Part shown: positions 37,658-45,782 of the stretch, piece after piece
How the letters are laid out: the number at the start of each line of letters is the position of its first letter
How positions within the stretch are numbered: position 1 is the first letter of the stretch
The notes under the pieces: model-generated
Databases searched by the model: none
What the model was told of the DNA's origin: nothing
Seen by the model: the letters and a program-made list of their open reading frames with translations, nothing else
Source of the DNA: Limnothrix sp. CACIAM 69d
GTDB lineage: Bacteria; Cyanobacteriota; Cyanobacteriia; CACIAM-69d
Assembly (NCBI GenBank): GCA_001913845.2
Contig: MKGP02000082.1
Span: forward strand, 1-64,000
DNA length: 64,000 nucleotides
Reading direction: 5' to 3'
Program-made: the position numbers and the translations under genes

Positions 37658-38776
37658 ATGAACCAAGGAATCGACCTCCAAAGCAGCTTCGTGCAAGCGC
37701 TCGCCGACTTCGGACTGCCTGGCGATTTCGCCCGCGCCGTGTGGATTCCGCTGCCGCTGCTCCTGATGCTGATTACCGCCACCGTCGGCGTGCTCGTCGT
37801 CGTGTGGCTTGAACGGAAAATTTCCGCCGCTGCCCAACAGCGGATTGGTCCCGAATATGCGGGGCCCCTCGGCGTGTTGCAACCGGCCGCCGATGGTCTG
37901 AAATTGCTATTTAAAGAAGACATCGTGCCGGCCAAGGCGGATCCTTGGCTGTTCACGATCGGGCCGGCGCTGGTGGTGGTTCCCGTCTTTTTGTCCTACA
38001 TCATTGTGCCCTTTGGCCAAAACGTGAACATCACCGACCTGGGGTTGGGGGTGTTCCTGTGGATTGCCCTCTCCAGCATTGCCCCGATCGGGCTGCTGAT
38101 GTCGGGCTATTCGTCCAACAACAAGTACTCCCTGCTGGGAGGCTTGCGGGCCGCTGCCCAATCGATTAGCTACGAAATTCCCCTGGCCTTGGCCGTGTTG
38201 GCGATCGTGATGATGTCCAACTCCCTGAGCACCGTGGACATCGTGGATCAGCAATCGGGCTACGGCATCCTGGGTTGGAACGTCTGGCGGCAACCGCTAG
38301 GCTTCCTGATCTTCTGGATTGCGGCCCTGGCGGAATGCGAACGCTTGCCCTTCGACTTGCCCGAAGCGGAAGAAGAACTGGTGGCCGGCTACCAAACCGA
38401 ATATGCCGGGATGCGGTTTGCCCTGTTCTATCTGGGGTCTTACGTGAACCTCACCCTGTCGGCGCTGCTGGTGGCAGTGTTGTATCTGGGGGGCTGGGAA
38501 TCGCCCGTCTCGATCGACTGGTTGGCTGGAACCCTGGGCTTGGATCTGAGTGCCGCTTGGGTGCAAATCATCGCCGCCGCCCTTGGCATTGTGATGGTGC
38601 TGTTCAAGACCTATTTGCTGGTGTTCTTGGCGGTGTTGCTGCGCTGGACGGTTCCCCGGGTGCGGATTGACCAACTGTTGAACCTGGGTTGGAAGTTCTT
38701 GCTACCGGTCGCACTGGCTAACCTGCTGCTGACGGCGGCCCTGAAACTTAGCTTCCCGGCCTTCTTCGGCGGCTAA
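37658..38776 (+). CDS. ndhA: NAD(P)H-quinone oxidoreductase subunit 1 (NdhA)
   Basis: Membrane subunit of photosynthetic NDH-1, which takes electrons from ferredoxin to plastoquinone in respiration and cyclic electron flow. The 372-residue protein has eight or so membrane segments. Conserved blocks include [42 protein letters not shown] (quinone-site and matrix-facing loop, read in parts), [16 protein letters not shown], and the acidic loop [30 protein letters not shown]. The second-last helix contains [18 protein letters not shown]. It is the first gene of an ndhA-ndhI-ndhG-ndhE cluster in the usual cyanobacterial order. Confidence 0.98.
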   Translation: MNQGIDLQSSFVQALADFGLPGDFARAVWIPLPLLLMLITATVGVLVVVWLERKISAAAQQRIGPEYAGPLGVLQPAADGLKLLFKEDIVPAKADPWLFTIGPALVVVPVFLSYIIVPFGQNVNITDLGLGVFLWIALSSIAPIGLLMSGYSSNNKYSLLGGLRAAAQSISYEIPLALAVLAIVMMSNSLSTVDIVDQQSGYGILGWNVWRQPLGFLIFWIAALAECERLPFDLPEAEEELVAGYQTEYAGMRFALFYLGSYVNLTLSALLVAVLYLGGWESPVSIDWLAGTLGLDLSAAWVQIIAAALGIVMVLFKTYLLVFLAVLLRWTVPRVRIDQLLNLGWKFLLPVALANLLLTAALKLSFPAFFGG

Positions 38777-38788
38777 CCTGGGACAAAG

Positions 38789-38840
38789 CCCCAAATCAGT
38801 GCCCCAAATCAGTGCCCCAAATCAGTGCCCCAAATCAGTG
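38789..38840. repeat. 13-bp tandem repeat x4 between ndhA and ndhI
   Basis: CCCCAAATCAGTG is repeated four times without a mismatch, starting 12 bp after the ndhA stop. A 7-bp stem CCGAACC/GGTTCGG follows at 38859-38890. The ndhA-ndhI gap is 261 bp, long for this operon. Confidence 0.95.
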
Positions 38841-39037
38841 ATCTTTCGCCCCTTGCACCCGAACCGTTCAGAGATCCCCGAAGGGTTCGGATGGGGGCGA
38901 TCGGGAAGCACCGCACAACAGCAAAACGCGCAACAGCGAAATGATCCGGCGGGCCCGCCGCCCGCCCCAAGGTTGGACTGACTGAACGCGAACCAACGTT
39001 TGTTACCCGCAATCTTGTTAACAGAGAGGCAAACACC

Positions 39038-39637
39038 ATGCTGAACTTCCTCAAGAAAGTCAGCGACTATGCTGGCGAGGCAGTCCAAGCGGCCAAATAT
39101 ATCGGCCAAGGCCTGTCGGTGACGTTCGACCACATGCAGCGCCGCCCCGTGACGGTGCAATATCCCTACGAAAAGCTCGTCCCTTCGGAGCGTTACCGGG
39201 GCCGAATTCACTACGAATTTGACAAGTGCATTGCCTGCGAAGTTTGCGTGCGGGTTTGCCCGATTAACCTGCCCGTGGTGGATTACGAATTCAATAAAGC
39301 CACCAAGAAGAAGGAACTGAAGAGCTACAGCATTGATTTCGGCGTTTGCATTTTCTGCGGTAACTGCGTGGAATATTGCCCCACCAACTGCCTGTCGATG
39401 ACGGAAGAATACGAGCTGGCCAGCTTCGATCGCCACGACTTAAACTTCGACAGCGTGGCCCTGGGTCGCTTGCCCTACAAGGTGACGAACGATCCGATGG
39501 TTACGCCGCTGCGGGAGTTTGCCTACTTGCCTGCTGGGGTGATTGATCCCCACGATTTGCCCGCCGGGGCCCAACGGGCCGGTAGTCGCCCGGAAGAAAT
39601 TCTGGCCACCCTGGAAAAGGACAAGCCCGACGCTTAG
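39038..39637 (+). CDS. ndhI: NAD(P)H-quinone oxidoreductase subunit I (NdhI)
   Basis: Peripheral-arm ferredoxin-like subunit of NDH-1 that carries two 4Fe-4S clusters. The 199-residue protein shows both cluster motifs: [16 protein letters not shown] and [16 protein letters not shown]. They are preceded by the amphipathic N-terminal helix ([35 protein letters not shown], read in parts) and by [19 protein letters not shown]. The ribosome-binding region is AGAGAGGCAAACACC before ATG 39038. It lies between ndhA and ndhG. Confidence 0.98.
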   Translation: MLNFLKKVSDYAGEAVQAAKYIGQGLSVTFDHMQRRPVTVQYPYEKLVPSERYRGRIHYEFDKCIACEVCVRVCPINLPVVDYEFNKATKKKELKSYSIDFGVCIFCGNCVEYCPTNCLSMTEEYELASFDRHDLNFDSVALGRLPYKVTNDPMVTPLREFAYLPAGVIDPHDLPAGAQRAGSRPEEILATLEKDKPDA

Positions 39638-39660
39638 AACGTTGCCAGAGCAGGGCCAGA

Positions 39661-39680
39661 CAAGGGGCTTAAGCCCCTTG
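39661..39680. repeat. Dispersed palindrome, ndhI-ndhG gap
   Basis: A perfect 20-bp palindrome, CAAGGGGCTTAAGCCCCTTG, lies 23 bp after the ndhI stop, with no surrounding inverted-repeat element. It is identical to copies at 33198, 40459, 45548, 59963 and 60108. Confidence 0.97.
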
Positions 39681-39751
39681 CTCCCTGACTCCTAGGGATA
39701 AGTCCAGCGATCGCGATTGAGAAGTAGGGAAATTACGGAGCGGAAGTAACG

Positions 39752-40351
39752 GTGAATTTAGGCGAAAGCGTACAACTGGGGGCATTCGCAATTTTGGCCC
39801 TGATGATGCTGGGTTCGGCCCTGGGTGTGGTGCTGGCCGGCAACATCGTCTACTCGGCCTTTTTGCTGGGGTTAACCTTCATCAGCATGGCCGGTTTGTA
39901 TTTGCTGCTGAACGCGGATTTTGTGGCGGCGGCGCAAATTTTGGTCTATGTGGGCGCGGTGAACGTGCTGATCCTGTTTGGGGTGATGCTCGTGAACAAG
40001 CGCGAAGACTACGTACCAGCGGCCGGGGCCCTGCTGCGGCAGGTGGTGACGGCGCTGGTTTGTGCGGGGTTGTTTGCCCTGCTGGCGGCGGTGGTGCTGA
40101 CCAGTCCTTGGCAGTTGGCGACGGATTTCCAAACGGTGGAATCCTCGATCGTGACCCTCGCCCAGCATTTCTTTAGCGATTATCTGTTGCCCTTTGAGGT
40201 GGCTTCGGTGTTGCTGTTGATGGCGATGATTGGGGCGATCGTCCTGGCGCGTCGCGATTTGCTGGTGGATGACCCAACCACGGGCCAACCGACGGAAACG
40301 GAATTGGCGTTGCCGGAGCGGCCGAAAGAGTTGGCCGCCACTGATCGCTAA
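39752..40351 (+). CDS. ndhG: NAD(P)H-quinone oxidoreductase subunit 6 (NdhG)
   Basis: Membrane subunit of NDH-1 with five membrane segments. The 199-residue protein begins VNLGESVQLGAFAILALMMLGSALGVVL and contains NIVYSAFLLGLTFISMAGLYLLLNADFVAAAQILVYVGAVNVLILFGVMLVN (read in parts), which covers the conserved helix 3 with its pi-bulge-type region. The last helix EVASVLLLMAMIGAIVLAR is typical. It starts with GTG at 39752 (GTG AAT TTA), preceded by GGAAGTAACG. The gap to ndhE is 165 bp and holds another palindrome. Confidence 0.97.
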   Translation: MNLGESVQLGAFAILALMMLGSALGVVLAGNIVYSAFLLGLTFISMAGLYLLLNADFVAAAQILVYVGAVNVLILFGVMLVNKREDYVPAAGALLRQVVTALVCAGLFALLAAVVLTSPWQLATDFQTVESSIVTLAQHFFSDYLLPFEVASVLLLMAMIGAIVLARRDLLVDDPTTGQPTETELALPERPKELAATDR

Positions 40352-40458
40352 TCGGCAATCGATTGATCGCTCATCGATCACGGGTGACCACCCCCGATCA
40401 GACAGGGGGCTGGCGACTGATCGCTCATCGATCGCGTTAGTTGCCCACCCAAACCAGA

Positions 40459-40478
40459 CAAGGGGCTTAAGCCCCTTG
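40459..40478. repeat. Dispersed palindrome, ndhG-ndhE gap
   Basis: A perfect copy of CAAGGGGCTTAAGCCCCTTG lies 38 bp before the ndhE start. Upstream in the same gap GATCGCTCATCGATC is present twice (about 40364 and 40420), an additional direct repeat. Confidence 0.97.
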
Positions 40479-40516
40479 CCCCAGCACTTCAAGGCAGTTT
40501 TCAGCAGGAGCAAGCG

Positions 40517-40822
40517 ATGCAACTGGAATATTTTTTGTTATTGGCGGCGGCGCTATTTTGTACCGGAATTTTTGGTCTGGTCACCAGCCGGAACGCAATT
40601 CGGGTGTTGATGTCGATCGAGCTGATGCTCAACGCTGTGAATTTGAACCTGATGGCCTTTTCTAACTATCTCGATCCCCAAGGGATCAAGGGTCAGGTAT
40701 TTGCGGTGTTTGTGATTACGATCGCGGCGGCCGAAGCGGCTGTGGGCTTGGCGATTGTCCTGTCGATTTACCGCAACCGCGACACGATCGACATGGAACA
40801 ATTCAACCTCTTGAAGTGGTAA
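40517..40822 (+). CDS. ndhE: NAD(P)H-quinone oxidoreductase subunit 4L (NdhE)
   Basis: Small membrane subunit of NDH-1 (NuoK-like) with three membrane helices. The 101-residue protein reads [45 protein letters not shown] (in parts), with the conserved Glu in [13 protein letters not shown]. The second conserved Glu is in [20 protein letters not shown]. Length and end ([13 protein letters not shown]) are as in other cyanobacteria. It is preceded by AGCAGGAGCAAGCG, a good ribosome-binding site. It closes the ndhA-I-G-E cluster. Confidence 0.98.
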   Translation: MQLEYFLLLAAALFCTGIFGLVTSRNAIRVLMSIELMLNAVNLNLMAFSNYLDPQGIKGQVFAVFVITIAAAEAAVGLAIVLSIYRNRDTIDMEQFNLLKW

Positions 40823-40835
40823 ATCTAGTTGAATT

Positions 40836-40875
40836 GACCCTTCTTTTCAAGTATTTGCAAGTATTTTCAAGGGTC
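40836..40875. terminator. Possible stem-loop after ndhE
   Basis: A 7-bp stem GACCCTT (40836-40842) / AAGGGTC (40869-40875) with a 26-base AT-rich loop containing repeated CAAGTATTT. No T-run follows directly, so termination is only possible. It lies in the gap between convergent ndhE and the pseudouridine synthase gene. Confidence 0.35.
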
Positions 40876-40961
40876 TTCAGGTACTTGGAAATTTATAAAA
40901 CAGCAGGGGTGCGATCGAGTCGTGTCCCTGTTGTTGTATGGAGCATGACCTCAGCAGAAAT

Positions 40962-42062
40962 CTAGAGCGCCGGCCCCGATCGACGACGCAGCACCTCCAG
41001 CAGGGTTTGGAAATGTTCCGGTAAGGGTGCTTCCGTATCGATCCATTCGTAGTTCAAGGGATGCTGAAACCGAAGTTTCCAAGCATGGAGCGCCTGCCCC
41101 GGTAAATTAACCCCAATGCTGCGGCCCGACCCATAGACCGGATCCCCAACGATCGGGTGGCCCAGTTCGGCACTGTGGACACGGATTTGGTGAGTGCGGC
41201 CCGTTTGCAGCTCAAAGCGAATTAGGGTGTAGTTACCCAAGCGCTCTTCGATGAACCAATGGGTGATTGCCTTGCGGCCGCCTTTTTCAACGGGGACGAT
41301 CGCCTGTTTTTTGCGATCGACCGGATGCCGCCCGATTGGCAGATCCACCACCCCCCGATCGTCCCGAGGCGCACCGTAGACAATCCCCAAATAGGTGCGT
41401 TGGGCCACCTTGTAGCGCAACTGGGCTTGCAGGTGTTGGTTGGCCAAGTCGGTTTTGGCAAACATAATTGCGCCCGTGGTGTCCCGATCGAGCCGATGCA
41501 CCACCCCCGGCCGCTGCACGCCATTAATCGACGGCATTTCCATCCCCGGCAGGGTTTTGCAGTGGGCCAAGAGCGCATTCACCATCGTGCCGTCCGGATG
41601 CCCCGGAGCCGGATGCACCACCATGCCCGCCGGTTTGTTAATCACAATCACCTGCGAGTCTTCATACAAAATATCCAGCGGGATCGCCTGGGGTTCCAAG
41701 CTCAGGGGTCGATCGGGCGGAATCGTCACCACAATTCGATCGCCCGGCTTCACCTCCCCATGCTTGTTGGTGCAGGACGCATCATTCACCTGCACCTGGC
41801 CCGCTTCAATCAGTTTTTGAAAGCGCGATCGAGACAGGTTGGGCCAAGTAACTGCTAAAAAGCGATCGATTCGCTCTAGGCGATCGACCGTGCAATTGTA
41901 GGAAGTCGGTTCCGCAGTCCCATCACCATCGCCCCCCTCTCCATCGACGCTGAAATCATCTATTGTGTCATCGGTGTTGTTCCCCAAAGAATTACTTTCG
42001 TCCATCGAGGGTTTTCCCTCAAGACTCGAAACAGGCGATGATGATGTTGCTGGATAGCTCAA
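40962..42062 (-). CDS. RluA/RluD-family pseudouridine synthase
   Basis: Converts specific uridines in 23S rRNA (or tRNA) to pseudouridine. The 366-residue protein has an acidic, low-complexity N-terminus of about 58 residues, then an S4 RNA-binding domain (RIDRFLAVTWPNLSRSRFQKLIEAGQVQVN). The catalytic domain carries VVHRLDRDTTGAIM (catalytic Asp about 192). RTHQIRVHSAELGHPIVGDPVYG is the other hallmark. S4 plus this core is the RluD-type layout, but the target site cannot be read from sequence. ATG at 42062 or the internal ATG at codon 20 (MDESNSLG) could be the start; the acidic region is unlikely to be essential. It converges with ndhE. Confidence 0.93.
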   Translation of the reverse strand: MSYPATSSSPVSSLEGKPSMDESNSLGNNTDDTIDDFSVDGEGGDGDGTAEPTSYNCTVDRLERIDRFLAVTWPNLSRSRFQKLIEAGQVQVNDASCTNKHGEVKPGDRIVVTIPPDRPLSLEPQAIPLDILYEDSQVIVINKPAGMVVHPAPGHPDGTMVNALLAHCKTLPGMEMPSINGVQRPGVVHRLDRDTTGAIMFAKTDLANQHLQAQLRYKVAQRTYLGIVYGAPRDDRGVVDLPIGRHPVDRKKQAIVPVEKGGRKAITHWFIEERLGNYTLIRFELQTGRTHQIRVHSAELGHPIVGDPVYGSGRSIGVNLPGQALHAWKLRFQHPLNYEWIDTEAPLPEHFQTLLEVLRRRSGPAL

Positions 42063-42342
42063 TCCTTCTACTCCACAGCGCGATCTCGCTTGGCATTTTA
42101 CTGCAAATGGTTGAGCAATTTGCCAATTTGTGATTCGATTAATTTACTTTGCTTTTTTGTCAAAATTACTGACCATCTACGATCAAAAGAAATAAAATCA
42201 TGAACAAATAAAATTATGAATTGAATATGAACTAAAAATACAACAAATTAATTCTTGCCATAATAACGCTTGGGCAAAATTTTTACGACGTTCTCGCGAC
42301 CATTTTTAATCATTTCGGTAAACTCAGACTTTTTAGTTTCCT
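42063..42342. other. AT-rich divergent gap
   Basis: 280 bp, clearly AT-rich, with many AAATTAATTT-like stretches. It must hold promoters of the pseudouridine synthase (minus) and the PsiE-like gene (plus). No gene or strong structure was seen. Confidence 0.4.
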
Positions 42343-43047
42343 ATGCGCCGATCTTCTAGAAAATTCTCTCTGAATCGTTGGTTCCGCTGGATGATTCGCG
42401 CTAGCTATCATGATCGGGAGTTTTTGAAGCTAGCTGATGGGATTGAAGGGATCATTTCCCGTGCCCTGTCCTTGGCGACGATGGTGGTGATTCTAGTTGC
42501 CACGGTAGACTTGATTTTGCTGCTGTCCACCCAACTCTTTCGATCACCCGTTGGCTTTTTCAATTCATCATTGCAGGAGATTTTTGGCTCACTCCTCAGT
42601 ATTCTGATTGCCTTGGAAATTTTGGAGAACATCACTGCCTATTTGCGAAAACACGTGGTGCAAGTGGAACTGGTGGTGGCCACATCCCTCACGGCAGTAG
42701 CACGCAAGATCATCATCTTGGATTTGTCGAAAGTTGATGGGTTGGAGTTGATCGGTTTGGGACTGGCGATCATTGCCCTTTCCGCTAGTTATTGGTTGAT
42801 TCGAGAAGCCAACCAAAAGCCCCCATCAATTAATCCTCACCATCACAGTGATGCTGAGGATGAACTGCCGCTCAGCCAGATGTTTTTGGGCCCCCCGATC
42901 GATGATTCAGCCATGGCTGACCCCGCTGGTTCTGCTCAGGGACGCTCAACCATCGCACCTCCTCCTCCAGACCATTCAGACGCAGGACAACCTACCCCAG
43001 GCGATCGCTCCGAGGATGCCCCCATTGATTCGCTCCCGCGATCCTGA
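42343..43047 (+). CDS. PsiE-like membrane protein
   Basis: A 234-residue protein with four membrane segments (ALSLATMVVILVATVDLILLLS, FGSLLSILIALEILENITAYL, LVVATSLTAVARKIIIL, LIGLGLAIIALSASYWLI), matching the phosphate-starvation-inducible PsiE family. The conserved stretch is ALEILENITAYLRKHVVQVELVVATSLTAVARKIII (read in parts). Function is unknown. The C-terminal 75 residues are cytoplasmic, acidic and disordered with His-rich HHHSDAEDE. No Pho box was recognised upstream. The start ATG at 42343 follows a basic stretch MRRSSRKFSLNRWFRWMIR. Confidence 0.85.
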   Translation: MRRSSRKFSLNRWFRWMIRASYHDREFLKLADGIEGIISRALSLATMVVILVATVDLILLLSTQLFRSPVGFFNSSLQEIFGSLLSILIALEILENITAYLRKHVVQVELVVATSLTAVARKIIILDLSKVDGLELIGLGLAIIALSASYWLIREANQKPPSINPHHHSDAEDELPLSQMFLGPPIDDSAMADPAGSAQGRSTIAPPPPDHSDAGQPTPGDRSEDAPIDSLPRS

Positions 43048-43295
43048 TCGAATCACCTGATCAGTTTTGGATCTTGATTTGGGTCTGAATTCGGCGATTT
43101 AGCCAGGGACTGAACTCAGGGGCTGATCGATCGCCCCTTGCCTGATTAGCCCCCTGAGATACGAGCGATCGCCCACCGCGCTATCATCAATACGCATTAA
43201 ATCCCTCGCTGAAAAACTCCGCGCCGATCGGGGCAGATCTTGCCCATCTCCCGACCCGGCGCGATCGACCCGACTCACCCGAACGCGCCCTGCCC

Positions 43296-44819
43296 ATGTT
43301 TGACGCTCTTGCCGAACGCTTTGAATCCGCCTGGAAAAAACTTCGTGGCCAGGACAAAATCTCCAGTGCCAACATCCAAGACGCGCTCAAGGACGTGCGG
43401 CGGGCACTGCTAGAAGCCGATGTGAACTTGCAAGTGGTCAAGCGGTTCATTGCCGACGTGGAAACCCGGGCCCAAGGGGCCGAAGTGGTTTCCGGCGTGA
43501 ACCCCGGCCAGCAGTTCATCAAGGTGGTTTACGACGAACTAGCCGCCTTGATGGGTGAAAGCAACGAACCCCTCACCCAAGCGGAAACGGCCCCCACGAT
43601 CGTCCTGATGGCCGGCTTGCAAGGGGCCGGGAAAACCACCGCCACCGCCAAGCTGGCCCTGCACCTGCGCAAGGAAAAGCGATCGACCCTGATGGTGGCC
43701 GCCGACGTGTACCGGCCCGCCGCGATCGAGCAGCTCAAAACCCTCGGTAAACAAATCGACATCCCCGTTTTTGATCTGGGAGCCGAGATCAGCCCCGTGG
43801 AAATTGCCCGCCAGGGGGTTGAAAAAGCTAAGGCCGAAGGCTTTGACACCGTGCTGATTGACACCGCCGGTCGCCTGCAAATTGATGAGGCGATGATGGG
43901 CGAGCTGGTGCAAATCAAAGACACCGTGCAACCCCACGAAATCCTGTTGGTGGTGGATGCCATGATCGGCCAGGAAGCCGCCAACCTGACCAAGGCCTTT
44001 AACGACGCGGTGGGGATCACAGGCGCGATCCTGACCAAAATGGATGGCGACGCGCGGGGCGGGGCAGCCCTCTCGATTCGGCAAATTTCCGGCCAGCCGA
44101 TCAAATTCATCGGCACGGGCGAAAAGGTTGAAGCTCTGCAACCGTTCTATCCCGATCGGATGGCCTCCCGCATTTTGGGCATGGGCGACGTGCTGACCCT
44201 GGTGGAAAAAGCCCAGGAAGCCGTTGACCTGTCCGATGCGGTCAAGATGCAGGAAAAAATCCTCACGGCCCAATTCGATTTTGACGACTTTCTGAAGCAA
44301 ACCCGCTTAATGAAGAGCATGGGATCGCTCGCGGGCATGGTGAAGCTGATCCCCGGCTTGGGCGGCAAAATCAAGGCCGAACACCTGGAGGAAGGGGAAG
44401 CCCGCCTGAAGGTGGCCGAATCAGCTATTAAATCCATGACCTTGGAAGAGCGCCGCAACCCGGATCTGTTGGCCAGCACCCCCAGTCGCCGCCGCCGGAT
44501 TGCTCGCGGCTCCGGCCTCAAGGAAGAGGACGTGAGCAGCCTGGTGTCCGACTTCCAAAAGATGCGCACCCTCATGCAGCAGTTGGGATCGGGGCAAATG
44601 GGCTTCCCGGGTATGGGCGGCATGAATCCCTTTGGGGGCATGAATCCCTTTGGCGGCATGGGCGGTGGCATGGGCGGCATGGGTGGCGGTAACCCCATGG
44701 GCCTGGGTAATCCGATGGGGCAAATGCCTGCACCGGGCTTCCGAGGCTATAACAATCCCAACGCGGCCAAGAAGAAGAAAAAGCCCGGCAAGAAAAAGAA
44801 GGGGTTCTCGGATCTTTAG
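43296..44819 (+). CDS. ffh: Signal recognition particle protein Ffh (SRP54)
   Basis: GTPase of the signal recognition particle that binds signal sequences and SRP RNA and delivers ribosomes to FtsY at the membrane. The 507-residue protein has an N domain (MFDALAERFESAWKKLRGQ), a G domain with GLQGAGKTTATAKLA near 107, VDVYRPAAIEQL-like DVYRPAAIEQL, DTAGRLQ and TKMDGDARGGAALS. Its methionine-rich M domain contains MGSLAGMVKLIPG. The C-terminus carries an unusual Gly-Met-Asn-Pro repeat region (44610-44720; GGMNPFGG units) and ends in a lysine-rich tail. The start ATG at 43296 fits the family. Confidence 0.98.
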   Translation: MFDALAERFESAWKKLRGQDKISSANIQDALKDVRRALLEADVNLQVVKRFIADVETRAQGAEVVSGVNPGQQFIKVVYDELAALMGESNEPLTQAETAPTIVLMAGLQGAGKTTATAKLALHLRKEKRSTLMVAADVYRPAAIEQLKTLGKQIDIPVFDLGAEISPVEIARQGVEKAKAEGFDTVLIDTAGRLQIDEAMMGELVQIKDTVQPHEILLVVDAMIGQEAANLTKAFNDAVGITGAILTKMDGDARGGAALSIRQISGQPIKFIGTGEKVEALQPFYPDRMASRILGMGDVLTLVEKAQEAVDLSDAVKMQEKILTAQFDFDDFLKQTRLMKSMGSLAGMVKLIPGLGGKIKAEHLEEGEARLKVAESAIKSMTLEERRNPDLLASTPSRRRRIARGSGLKEEDVSSLVSDFQKMRTLMQQLGSGQMGFPGMGGMNPFGGMNPFGGMGGGMGGMGGGNPMGLGNPMGQMPAPGFRGYNNPNAAKKKKKPGKKKKGFSDL

Positions 44820-44909
44820 GCCTTGCCCGATCGGCCTAGGGCGATCGCCCCCCATTGCAACTGACCAAACCCCAACGGTGCTTACCTTCGGGGATGATTC
44901 GCAATTTGC

Positions 44910-44942
44910 TTGACATCCCCAAGCAGAAAAATTAGCTTGGGG
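44910..44942 (+). promoter_or_regulatory. Perfect stem-loop overlapping a -35-like box
   Basis: Stem CCCCAAGC (44917-44924) / GCTTGGGG (44935-44942) with a 10-base A-rich loop, in the 195-bp gap between ffh and the TerB-like gene. TTGACA (44910-44915) directly precedes the stem. No T-run follows, so it is not a standard terminator. It may be an mRNA-stabilising stem, an operator or a weak ffh terminator. Confidence 0.45.
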
Positions 44943-45014
44943 CTGTGGTTGCCGGCCAAAGCCGCTCGATTGCGCCTCAGTATTTCCAAACTTTTGAGAG
45001 ACTAGGACGTTTTT

Positions 45015-45491
45015 ATGCCTCGTCATCTGCCTGCGAAAGCGGATTCCGATCTGATTGATTTAACACCTGAAGAGGCAATCATTGCGATCGGGTTAATCAC
45101 CATGATCGTTGATGAGTCCGTTGAAGACATCGAGGCCGAATTGCTGGCCGATGTTGCAGCGGAATTTGAACTATTTGAAGACTATTCCGATGACGAACTC
45201 GTCGAGATAGTCGATAAAGTGGTTGCAGCCTCGGAAGCCTCCGATGCGCAGACCCTCCTGGGCAGTGCCTTGGCAGTGGTCACCCAAAATGAAGATTTGG
45301 CAGAAATTGCCCTAATCACCGCCATTCTGATCGTGGCCGCCGATGGCGAAGTCCCCGAATCAGAAGAAGACTACTTGAACGAGTTGCAAACGGCGCTGGG
45401 CGTTTCTGACGATCGCGCCAATGAAATTGTCGAGGCCCTCTTCAGCGATGAAGAGGACTTTGAGGAAGACGAGGAGGAAGAAGAAGCCTAG
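45015..45491 (+). CDS. TerB-like helical protein
   Basis: A 158-residue, strongly acidic protein. Two similar helical halves (LTPEEAIIAIGLITMIVDESVEDIEAELL and DLAEIALITAILIVAADGEVPESEEDYL) carry the TerB-type pattern: a helix with a D-x-(E/S) metal-like site after a hydrophobic helix. The tail is almost entirely Glu/Asp (EEDFEEDEEEEEA). TerB-like proteins occur in stress and tellurite-resistance operons, but as a lone gene its function is unknown. Start ATG at 45015. Its TAG stop (45489-45491) is part of the terminal repeat of a 150-bp inverted-repeat element, so the last codons may have changed when the element arrived. Confidence 0.75.
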   Translation: MPRHLPAKADSDLIDLTPEEAIIAIGLITMIVDESVEDIEAELLADVAAEFELFEDYSDDELVEIVDKVVAASEASDAQTLLGSALAVVTQNEDLAEIALITAILIVAADGEVPESEEDYLNELQTALGVSDDRANEIVEALFSDEEDFEEDEEEEEA

Positions 45492-45636
45492 AGCTTGTCG
45501 TCGAATCGCCTGAAACCCTGATTCCACCGTTGGCAGATCGTGGGGGACAAGGGGCTTAAGCCCCTTGTTACAACGGCTGGGACATGGAAAATCGATCATT
45601 TCCGCCTGATCCTAGGAAATGGCGACAGACCCTAGG
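45487..45636. repeat. 150-bp inverted-repeat element, family 2, copy A
   Basis: Ends CCTAGAGCTTGTCGTC and (as reverse complement) CCTAGGGTCTGTCGCC are imperfect inverted repeats. The centre is the palindrome CAAGGGGCTTAAGCCCCTTG (45548-45567) preceded by GATCGTGGGGGA. It shares both flanks with 62541-62673 and, in the opposite orientation, with 59893-60043 and 60038-60187. It overlaps the stop codon of the TerB-like gene. Confidence 0.9.
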
Positions 45637-45703
45637 GATTGGTTCCCCTCAGCTAGCCTTCCAACTCATCTCAACCCCTGCCCCGCAAAACTGGATGAAC
45701 CGG

Positions 45704-45732
45704 GCCTGCTCTTCCCTCAGGGCAGGCTTTTT
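45704..45732 (+). terminator. Intrinsic terminator
   Basis: Stem GCCTGC (45704-45709) / GCAGGC (45722-45727), 12-base loop, followed by TTTTT. Plus-strand orientation; it would end transcripts from the TerB-like gene after they cross the 150-bp element. Confidence 0.8.
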
Positions 45733-45782
45733 GCGATTTAGATGAAGGCAAAATTGACACCAGTTGTCTGAATTTTGGAAAA

